DNA from: Spirochaetota bacterium
Lineage (GTDB): Bacteria; Spirochaetota; Spirochaetia; Treponematales; Treponemataceae
Reading direction: 5' to 3'
Assembly: GCA_023393015.1 (NCBI GenBank)
Contig: JAEWMY010000001.1
Span: 1-36,522, forward strand
DNA: 36,522 bases
In this document: piece by piece, positions 31,218 through 36,522 of the stretch
How positions within the stretch are numbered: position 1 is the stretch's first letter
How the letters are laid out: each line of letters starts with the position of its first letter
The notes under the pieces: generated by a model
Seen by the model: only the letters and a program-made list of their open reading frames with translations
What the model was told of the DNA's origin: nothing
The model's database searches: none
Made by a program: the position numbers and the translations under genes

Positions 31218-31445
31218 TCAGGTTCCCTTGACTGCGGCAAGTATCCCGGGAACGCGCTCGTTTTGAGAGGGAAACAGGTCGCCGGGAACGAACTGGCTCC
31301 CCGCCGCGCGAAACACCTGATGCCGGGCGCAACCGGAACTGTCTCCGAGACAGAACTGGTTTTTCATGAGCTGCGCGGTAGCCGGACGCCCGGCCATTTT
31401 GTCGTGAAAAAAGGGACATTTCGGAAGGCATTCGCACTCAGCCAT
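31218..31445 (-). CDS. Small Cys-rich protein, 75 aa, conserved type
   Basis: MAECECLPKCPFFHDKMAGRPATA is followed by KNQFCLGDSSGCARHQVF and PGDLFPSQNERVPGIL. Five Cys residues (4, 6, 10, 32 and 39) may bind a metal or Fe-S cluster. I recall similar short proteins (CPFF-x-DKM...CAR...V) in anaerobes, but no function is known to me. It has a perfect Shine-Dalgarno AGGAGG 5 nt before the ATG and its own promoter (31476-31504). Coding in this frame is favoured over the overlapping frame at 31159-31437 by the start signals and by residue pattern. Confidence 0.75.
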   Translation of the reverse strand: MAECECLPKCPFFHDKMAGRPATAQLMKNQFCLGDSSGCARHQVFRAAGSQFVPGDLFPSQNERVPGILAAVKGT

Positions 31446-31475
31446 TCAGGCCTCCTAACAACGTTCTTGACCAAA

Positions 31476-31504
31476 AGTGTAGTACGCCGACGGTCATGGC
31501 GCAA
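31476..31504 (-). promoter_or_regulatory. Promoter of the Cys-rich small gene
   Basis: Minus strand: TTGCGC (31504-31499), 17-bp spacer, TACACT (31481-31476). Predicted start near 31469, leader of about 24 nt with AGGAGG. The -35 hexamer is the same as that of the pta promoter. Confidence 0.6.
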
Positions 31505-31530
31505 ATTTCCGCTTCCGGACGGAGCTCCTC

Positions 31531-31559
31531 TTGACACCTCCCTCTCGCGGAGGTATCTT
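31531..31559 (+). promoter_or_regulatory. thrS promoter
   Basis: Consensus -35 TTGACA (31531-31536), 17-bp spacer, -10 TATCTT (31554-31559); predicted start near 31566, giving a leader of about 333 nt that holds the T-box. Confidence 0.75.
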
Positions 31560-31565
31560 CATTTT

Positions 31566-31882
31566 ACAGGCAACGACGGAGACGAGTAGCCGGATCACCT
31601 CCATACAAGGGATCGCGCGACGCGACTGAGAGCGCGCGAATGGAAGGACCGCGCGAAAACCGCTCCCGAGCCGCCCGAAGGAACGCCGTTTCGCCGCGCG
31701 CGAACGGCAAGTATTTCCGGGACGGATGTCCACGTTACGGACGATGAGCGCGGCCGCCGTCATGGCGCGCCGAAGCAGGGTGGAACCGCGGAAGAGCCAG
31801 AATCCCTGGACCTTTCGTCCTTGCCTTTTCAGGACCGACGCGTCACTGATTCGGCATCGACGCGAGATCCGGGGTTTTTTTT
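31566..31882 (+). promoter_or_regulatory. T-box riboswitch controlling thrS
   Basis: The T-box sequence AGGGTGGAACCGCGG (31777-31791) matches the consensus AGGGUGGNACCGCG, and TTTCGTCC (31813-31820) is the usual partner in the antiterminator. The 5' end has ACGACGGAGACGAGTAG (31573-31589), like the conserved stem I start with its AGTA motif. A candidate specifier ACC (Thr) is at 31659-31661, in the context GAAAACCGCTCCCGAG. The terminator would pair CCCTGGA (31804-31810) with TCCGGGG (31868-31874), followed by eight Ts (31875-31882). Uncharged tRNA-Thr(GGU) would stabilise the antiterminator and switch on thrS. No protein is coded in this 450-bp intergenic region. Confidence 0.85.
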
Positions 31883-31898
31883 AGCACGGAGGTGTTCT

Positions 31899-33650
31899 AT
31901 GAGCGACAAACCCGACGAGGGACTGCAAACAGTCAGGCATTCCCTTTCCCACGTGATGGCGGAGGCGGTCACGATCCTCTTTCCCGGCACGAAGTTCGGC
32001 ATCGGCCCGGCGATCGACAACGGCTTTTACTACGACATGGCCCTTCCCCGCGCGCTCACCGACGAGGACCTTCCGGCCATCGAGTCCGCGATGCGGAAAA
32101 TCATCAACGAGGGCCGCGAGTTCGCGCGCCGCGAAGTCAGCCGCGACGAGGCGAAGAAACTCTTCGCCGACCAGCCGATGAAGATCGAGCTCATCGAGGA
32201 GCTCCCCGAGGGAGAGGCGATCTCGGTGTACGAACAGGGGGCCTTCCGCGACCTCTGCCGCGGTCCCCACGTCGCGACGACGAAAGAACTGAACGCGCAG
32301 GCCTTCAGGCTCGTCAAGATCGCCGGCGCCTACTGGCGCGGCGACGAAAAACGGCCCATGCTCACCCGCATTTACGGGTACGGTTTCAAGAAACCCGGAG
32401 AGCTCGACGCGTACCTTAAACTTCTCGAGGAAGCCGAGAAGCGCGACAACCGCCGGCTCGGCAAGGAGCTCGACCTCTTCTCCGTGCACGAGGAAGCGGG
32501 GCCCGGTCTCGTCTACTGGCACCCGATGGGCGGCCGTTTCCGCGTCGCCCTCGAAAACTGGTGGAGGGACGAGCACTATAAAAACGGCTACGAAATCCTC
32601 TTCACTCCGCACGTCGGGAAATCATGGCTCTGGCAGACGAGCGGACACCTCAATTTCTACAAGGAGGGCATGTACGCGCCGATGAAGATCGACGAGGACG
32701 ACTACTACATCAAGCCGATGAACTGCCCGTTCCACATCATGATCTACAACAACGGCGCGCACTCGTACCGCGACCTTCCCCTCCGCTGGGTCGAGCTCGG
32801 CACGGTCTACCGCTACGAGCGCTCGGGAACGCTCCACGGCCTCATGCGCGTGCGCGGCTTTACCCAGGACGACGCGCACATCGTCTGCACGCCCGAGCAG
32901 ATCGAGGACGAGATATCCGAGGTCCTCCGCTTCTCGCTCTACATGCACAAGACCCTCGGCTTCGCCGAGATCAAGGCCTACCTCGCCACGCGTCCCGCCG
33001 GCGACGGCGCCGTCGGAGAGCCGGAGAAATGGGAAACCGCCCTTTCCTCGCTCAAGACCGCCGTCGAAAAGCAGGGCCTCGCCTACGAGATGGACGAGGG
33101 TGGCGGCGCCTTCTACGGACCGAAGATCGACCTCAAGGTAAAAGACGCCATCGGCCGCGAGTGGCAGCTCACGACCATACAGTTCGACTTCAACCTGCCC
33201 GAGCGCTTCGACATGACCTACGTGGATACCGACGGCCAGAAGAAACGGCCCTACATGGTACACCGCGCCCTGCTCGGTTCCATCGAGCGGTTCTTCGGCG
33301 TCTACCTCGAGCACACCGCCGGCGCCTTCCCCGTCTGGCTCGCGCCCGAGCAGGCGGTGGTCATCCCGATCGGACACGCCTTCGACGACTACGCGAAGGA
33401 CGTCGTGGCGAAACTGCGCGCAGCGGGCATCCGCGCTTCCGCGGACCTGGGCGACGACCGCATGAACGCCAAGATCCGCGACGGACAGACGAAGAAGATC
33501 CCGTACATGCTCGTCGTCGGGCAGAAGGAAGCCGACGGAGGACTCGTCGCCCCGCGAACCCGCGCGAACGAACAGCTCCCCGCCGTCTCGGTCGCCGACT
33601 TTATCGCCGGCGTTCTCGACAAGGTCGCGAAAAAATCGCTCGAGCTCTGA
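31899..33650 (+). CDS. thrS: Threonine-tRNA ligase, without N-terminal TGS domain
   Basis: A 583-aa class II synthetase. It begins directly at the editing (N2) domain: HSLSH and CRGPH carry the two His and Cys/His of the editing site. The catalytic domain follows, with Zn-ligand Cys in MNCPFHIMIYN, motif 2 TVYRYERSGTLHGLMRVRG and motif 3 HRALLGSIERFFGVYLEH. The anticodon-binding domain ends with DGQTKKIPYMLVVGQKE. E. coli ThrRS is 642 aa; the missing piece is the TGS domain. The start at 31899 has GGAGG (31889-31893) upstream, and the longer frame lies inside the T-box terminator. Confidence 0.97.
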   Translation: MSDKPDEGLQTVRHSLSHVMAEAVTILFPGTKFGIGPAIDNGFYYDMALPRALTDEDLPAIESAMRKIINEGREFARREVSRDEAKKLFADQPMKIELIEELPEGEAISVYEQGAFRDLCRGPHVATTKELNAQAFRLVKIAGAYWRGDEKRPMLTRIYGYGFKKPGELDAYLKLLEEAEKRDNRRLGKELDLFSVHEEAGPGLVYWHPMGGRFRVALENWWRDEHYKNGYEILFTPHVGKSWLWQTSGHLNFYKEGMYAPMKIDEDDYYIKPMNCPFHIMIYNNGAHSYRDLPLRWVELGTVYRYERSGTLHGLMRVRGFTQDDAHIVCTPEQIEDEISEVLRFSLYMHKTLGFAEIKAYLATRPAGDGAVGEPEKWETALSSLKTAVEKQGLAYEMDEGGGAFYGPKIDLKVKDAIGREWQLTTIQFDFNLPERFDMTYVDTDGQKKRPYMVHRALLGSIERFFGVYLEHTAGAFPVWLAPEQAVVIPIGHAFDDYAKDVVAKLRAAGIRASADLGDDRMNAKIRDGQTKKIPYMLVVGQKEADGGLVAPRTRANEQLPAVSVADFIAGVLDKVAKKSLEL

Positions 33651-33671
33651 TACCGATTGCTGAAAAAGAAA

Positions 33672-33696
33672 CCGGCCTCCCTTGAAGGGAGGCCGG
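33672..33696 (-). terminator. Hairpin terminator between thrS and the NTF2-like gene
   Basis: CCGGCCTCCCT-TGA-AGGGAGGCCGG is a perfect 11-bp stem. On the minus strand it is followed by TTTCTTTTTC, so it works best for the convergent AraC operon; on the plus strand it lacks a T-tract but may still end thrS. Confidence 0.75.
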
Positions 33697-33731
33697 CTCT
33701 CCGAAGCACGAAAAGTTTTATAAGAATAAAG

Positions 33732-34109
33732 TTATTTTATCGCGGCGGGCGCGTCGCTCGCGCGATAATCCCACAAAGCATTGACTATGACCCAGGTCTC
33801 ACCGCATTTCGCGAGATGCAGATAGTCGTCGAATTGTTCCGAGACGAGTTTCACGCTCGCGATCGCATCGGCCATGTCGAGAATGGTGATTCGCTTGAGG
33901 CCGCTTTCGGGATTCTCTATCCGACCCTGTCCCTTGCCCGTAAACTCGACCATCCAATCCCGCGACGAGTCCCACACCTCGCCTTCGGGCGTCACGCGCC
34001 GTTTCGCGAGCTTGGGATGCAGGGCCTTGTCCATCCGCGTCGAGTCGGCGGAATACCAGCCTTCCACGTAGTTGAGTACCGTTTCGGTAATCGCGTCGCG
34101 ATCGCTCAT
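33732..34109 (-). CDS. NTF2-like (lumazine-binding/SnoaL-type) protein
   Basis: A 125-aa cone-shaped NTF2-fold protein: ITETVLNYVEGWYSADSTRMDKALHP is the N-terminal helix pair, followed by VTILDM-type strands and HLAKCGETWVIVNALWDY, a typical last strand pair. Such proteins include ketosteroid isomerase-like enzymes and non-enzymatic binders, and no substrate can be named. AAGGGAG lies upstream of the ATG. It is the third gene of the AraC/FMN-lipoprotein operon (11-bp gap). Confidence 0.85.
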   Translation of the reverse strand: MSDRDAITETVLNYVEGWYSADSTRMDKALHPKLAKRRVTPEGEVWDSSRDWMVEFTGKGQGRIENPESGLKRITILDMADAIASVKLVSEQFDDYLHLAKCGETWVIVNALWDYRASDAPAAIK

Positions 34110-34120
34110 GTCGTTCTCCC

Positions 34121-34735
34121 TTATCTTTTTTTTTCGAACAAGGCGGTACCTTCAACGTACCGTTCGGTATTCAAGAGTCTCCGTGAAGAAGCCTCGTGGA
34201 GCGCCTTCAGCACGGCAATCTGGAAACGGTAGGACGATAACGTAGCCCCTGAAACTGTGTCGACAGAGACGGGGTTCTGCGAGGAAAGCAAGCCGGATTC
34301 CAACAAGGGATACGCTCTCATGAGAATATCCGGTTCGCTTCTCGAAACCGTGCGGCTATAGGCGACGTCTGTTCGTTTTCCAAAGCCATCGCCCGGCTTA
34401 AACTCATTATAATAGACGGAAGCGAACGCGCCGTTCGCGACCTCAAAACGCACGTAGTGCACGTACCCGCGAAGATCTTTCGTCGAATACGACTCATAGA
34501 CGCCGTCACGAGCCTTCGATACGTCGCCGTCCCATCCATGGTCCTTCCGGAACTTATCGTAGAGCGCGGAAAATGCCTTGTTCGGAAACGACATAACCAT
34601 CGTGAGGGAATCCTGCAAATATACGTACTCCTTGAATAGAGGCGTCGTATTCTCAAGCTTTGCCGTTCCGTCGCATCCCGACGCAAAGACCAAAAAAAAT
34701 AAGATAGAAAGAAATAGCGGTACGATTCTTTTCAC
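34121..34735 (-). CDS. FMN-binding-domain lipoprotein with flavinylation motif
   Basis: A 204-aa protein starting at GTG 34735 (AAAGGAGC upstream). The lipobox FASGC puts the lipidated Cys at 21. The C-terminal half ends in VDTVSGATLSSYRF, the FMN_bind signature; Thr165 of SGAT is the residue that ApbE would modify with FMN by a phosphoester bond, as in NqrC, RnfG and related exported flavoproteins. It is therefore probably an envelope electron carrier. No apbE lies in the window. It starts 1 nt after the AraC stop. An in-frame extension upstream of the GTG shadows AraC. Confidence 0.8.
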   Translation of the reverse strand: MKRIVPLFLSILFFLVFASGCDGTAKLENTTPLFKEYVYLQDSLTMVMSFPNKAFSALYDKFRKDHGWDGDVSKARDGVYESYSTKDLRGYVHYVRFEVANGAFASVYYNEFKPGDGFGKRTDVAYSRTVSRSEPDILMRAYPLLESGLLSSQNPVSVDTVSGATLSSYRFQIAVLKALHEASSRRLLNTERYVEGTALFEKKR

Positions 34736-34736
34736 G

Positions 34737-35639
34737 TTATTGCTCCTTTGGGTAATCTTGCCCGTATGTCGCCTCGTTGCCTTTCTTGACCGGAATCCAT
34801 ATCTCGAATCGCTCGTTACCGCTTCCGACAAGGTTAAACTCGATCTCCGGGCCCTCGTCATGAATGTAGTCAGTTGCGGGAAACCATTCCCCGTAAATCG
34901 CCTTCCAGATTCTCTGGTGGTCCTCCGAAGAGCCTCCCTTGCCCGTGAATACCGCCCAAGTGAGCGCGGGTATGGAAAACTGCCTGAACTCTTCAAACTC
35001 ATAATCCGCATCAGGCTCAAATCCAAGCATGTACCCGAACTCGTCCATCTCGACCGAGAATCCGAGGCACGCGCCGATTATCGCGCCTTTGAAAAGCCCG
35101 TCCCTGTCAGCCGCCTGTCCCATCCTGCCGATTACGCCCGAGTCTTCCAGCTCCGTCCGAAAAAGGGGAATATCCCGATAATTCTGTCCGTCTTTCGCGG
35201 AAAACTCGCGAACGATACCCGCGAGGGTAAACTCGCCCATCGCCCTGATTTCATATTCCATCGGGCTTTCGCCCCGAACCGATAATTGAAAGGACAGGGG
35301 CGGGTAGGCCTTTATCACGGCTCCGGGATCACGGACCATGCCGGGCGCGAAACCGTGCAAGCGCTTGAAGGCACGGGAAAACGACGCTTGCGTCTCATAG
35401 CCGTACTTAATTGCCGTATCGAGAATGCCCGCGCCGCCCAATATTTCCCGCGCGGCAAGTGTTAACCTCCTGTTGCGGATGTATTCGGAAAGCGTCACGT
35501 CGGCGAGGATATGAAACATCTTCTGAAAGTGAAAGGAACTCGTGTTCGCCTGCGACGCGATAGCGCGGGAATCGATGCGCTCCGTCAGGTGACCGTCGAT
35601 ATACCTCAGCGCCTGATTCATCCGCTTGATCCAGTTCAT
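34737..35639 (-). CDS. AraC-family regulator with GyrI-like effector-binding domain
   Basis: A 300-aa regulator. N-terminal two-helix-turn-helix AraC domain (about 1-105): ERIDSRAIASQANTSSFHFQ and LDTAIKYGYETQASFSRAF, followed by the HGFAP motif. The C-terminal GyrI/SOUL-type domain (about 130-300) begins SPMEYEIRAMGEFTLAGIV and ends FEIWIPVKK, typical of Rob/BmrR-type ligand binding. The start at 35639 follows AGGAGGAACCC. It heads the operon with the FMN-binding lipoprotein and NTF2-like gene and probably controls it in response to a small hydrophobic molecule. Confidence 0.92.
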   Translation of the reverse strand: MNWIKRMNQALRYIDGHLTERIDSRAIASQANTSSFHFQKMFHILADVTLSEYIRNRRLTLAAREILGGAGILDTAIKYGYETQASFSRAFKRLHGFAPGMVRDPGAVIKAYPPLSFQLSVRGESPMEYEIRAMGEFTLAGIVREFSAKDGQNYRDIPLFRTELEDSGVIGRMGQAADRDGLFKGAIIGACLGFSVEMDEFGYMLGFEPDADYEFEEFRQFSIPALTWAVFTGKGGSSEDHQRIWKAIYGEWFPATDYIHDEGPEIEFNLVGSGNERFEIWIPVKKGNEATYGQDYPKEQ

Positions 35640-35710
35640 GGGTTCCTCCTGGCTATACAATACCCCGGAAATCAAAACTCTGTTTGACTTTCTCTGTCAT
35701 GAACGGGTAA

Positions 35711-35740
35711 TTGACAGCATTCGTTTTCACCCGCTATAGT
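35711..35740 (+). promoter_or_regulatory. Strong promoter ahead of a 12-codon ORF
   Basis: TTGACA (35711-35716), 18-bp spacer, TATAGT (35735-35740); predicted start near 35747. It faces away from the AraC gene and is followed by a strong ribosome-binding site at 35761-35765. Confidence 0.65.
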
Positions 35741-35770
35741 TGGTACAAGTTTACCCTCACGGAGGTCTGT

Positions 35771-35809
35771 ATGAACGCAAATCGCATCGAGACGGTGGTG
35801 CTCGGCTAA
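35771..35809 (+). other. 12-codon ORF with strong RBS (leader peptide or gene remnant)
   Basis: CGGAGG lies 6 nt before an ATG encoding MNANRIETVVLG and then TAA. The stop lies in a small hairpin (CGGC-TAA-GCCG at 35801-35811). ETVVLG is reminiscent of the first residues of peptide-methionine sulfoxide reductase A, so it may be the start of a decayed gene; alternatively it is a leader peptide for the GNAT gene 134 bp downstream. The 35810-35942 stretch shows no other convincing coding. Confidence 0.4.
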
Positions 35810-35942
35810 GCCGGGTCTTCGTCGGAATACATCGACTCATCCTCGTAGACCCCGCCACCGACTATCCCGTCGCACAATCTCCACGCCTCGATTCCTTCAT
35901 GCGCGTATGCGCGTGCGATTTTTATTATACGGGATACTCATC

Positions 35943-36522
35943 ATGTCGAACGAATTTTCCTATAGACTCGAAACGAAAGACGATTATGACGAAATGGAGC
36001 GCCTCACGCGAGACGCCTTTTGGGACGTGTATCGCCCGGGTTGCGACGAGCACTATCTCCTTCATACGATGCGCGACGCCGCCTGCTATATTCCGGAGCT
36101 TTCATTCCTCTGCGTGGCACCCGCAGGCGCACTAGCACCCGCAGGCGCATTAGCGCCTGAAGGCGAACTCGCCGGGGGGATCTACTGCACCGAAGCGATC
36201 ATCCGTGACGGTACTACGGATCACGTCGTCGTCTGCGTCGGTCCGATAGCGGTAGCTCCCGCGTACCAAAAGCGCGGCATCGGGCAAGCCCTCCTCGACC
36301 TCGCGTGCGAGCGCGCGGGGGAACTCGGCTACCCGTGCGCCGTCCTCTTCGGAAACCCCGGCTACTATCACCGCGCGGGCTTTACCGACGCGAAGAACTT
36401 CGGCATCCATCTCGCGGACGGCTCCGACATGGAGGCCTTCATGTGCCGGCCGATCGACCGCGAGAAACTCAAGGGAGTCCGAGGCAACTACCAGGAGGAC
36501 GCTGTCTTCTCGATAGACCAAC
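35943..36522 (+). CDS. GNAT-family N-acetyltransferase, 3'-truncated by window edge
   Basis: An open frame of 193 codons from ATG 35943 to the window end. It begins SYRLETKDDYDEMERLTRDAFWD and carries motif A VAPAYQKRGIGQALLDLA (acetyl-CoA binding) and a GYYHRAGF segment, as in the YhbS/predicted N-acetyltransferase subfamily. Residues about 58-74 hold an ALAPAG repeat inserted between two beta strands. The substrate is unknown, and the C-terminus lies outside the window. Confidence 0.88.
   Translation, partial: MSNEFSYRLETKDDYDEMERLTRDAFWDVYRPGCDEHYLLHTMRDAACYIPELSFLCVAPAGALAPAGALAPEGELAGGIYCTEAIIRDGTTDHVVVCVGPIAVAPAYQKRGIGQALLDLACERAGELGYPCAVLFGNPGYYHRAGFTDAKNFGIHLADGSDMEAFMCRPIDREKLKGVRGNYQEDAVFSIDQ
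36117..36164 (+). repeat. 18-bp tandem repeats in the terminal GNAT gene
   Basis: A partial copy GCACCCGCAGGC is followed by GCACTAGCACCCGCAGGC and the diverged GCATTAGCGCCTGAAGGC, encoding APAG-ALAPAG-ALAPEG. The insert keeps the frame and sits in a surface loop between strands. Confidence 0.8.

Noticed and set aside
31494..31763. 89-codon ORF on the minus strand in the thrS leader
   Set aside because: It lies antisense to the T-box RNA and has no start signal or recognisable domain.

Overview
The window is a GC-rich, gene-dense bacterial chromosome segment with outer-membrane features: lipoproteins with lipoboxes, a beta-barrel candidate and a periplasmic glycoside hydrolase. Gene content suggests an anaerobic, Gram-negative-like bacterium, and my best guess is Spirochaetota. 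This rests on overall protein flavour (a ThrRS without TGS domain, a bactofilin, TPR proteins, a small Cys-rich protein) and not on any rRNA or marker tree, so it is an inference. There is no rRNA, CRISPR array, integrase or intact insertion sequence.

Layout. (1) 1-4276: the end of a pentapeptide-repeat gene, an MBL-fold protein, an operon for an NTase-like protein plus a lipoprotein with an HExxH motif, and an orphan gene. (2) 4270-7705: a compact SOS-type mutagenesis cassette. A self-cleaving S24 repressor is divergent from umuD-umuC-yecE, with a 17-bp perfect palindrome filling the space between the -35 and -10 boxes. The UmuD starts where E. coli UmuD is cut and has lost both catalytic residues, so it looks like a protein encoded directly in its processed (UmuD') form. 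(3) 7716-10710: a MarR regulator with two operator copies and a CoA-disulfide reductase-rhodanese-TusA-DsrE fusion for sulfane-sulfur handling. (4) 10761-17292: membrane protein, GNAT, TPR protein, EAL phosphodiesterase with degenerate GGDEF, and phosphotransacetylase. (5) 17394-22462: prephenate dehydrogenase, bactofilin, TPR, mtaB, lipoprotein and outer-membrane protein. (6) 22479-22831: tRNA-Lys followed by a 129-bp element whose terminal inverted repeats copy the tRNA 3' end. (7) 22840-28388: a six-gene cluster of three NifX/NifB-like (COG1433) proteins, two ferredoxin-MinD ATPases and one Mrp ATPase, divergent from a small DUF5320-like gene. Both sides have near-perfect sigma-54 promoters, with paired TTGC-N6-GCAA dyads between them and a sigma-54 activator next door. 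This strongly resembles the 'orange protein' (ORP) cluster of Desulfovibrio. (8) 28446-36522: a small membrane protein, RidA, GH5 glycosidase, a Cys-rich small protein, a T-box-controlled thrS, an AraC/FMN-binding lipoprotein/NTF2-like operon, a 12-codon ORF and a GNAT gene that runs off the edge.

A window-wide feature is that many promoters lie so close to the start codon that the transcript would begin at or within 3 nt of it (genes starting at 3699, 11322, 13758, 16158, 17430, 18175, 26560, 28388 and 29048). Leaderless mRNAs therefore look common here, beside genes with ordinary Shine-Dalgarno sites.
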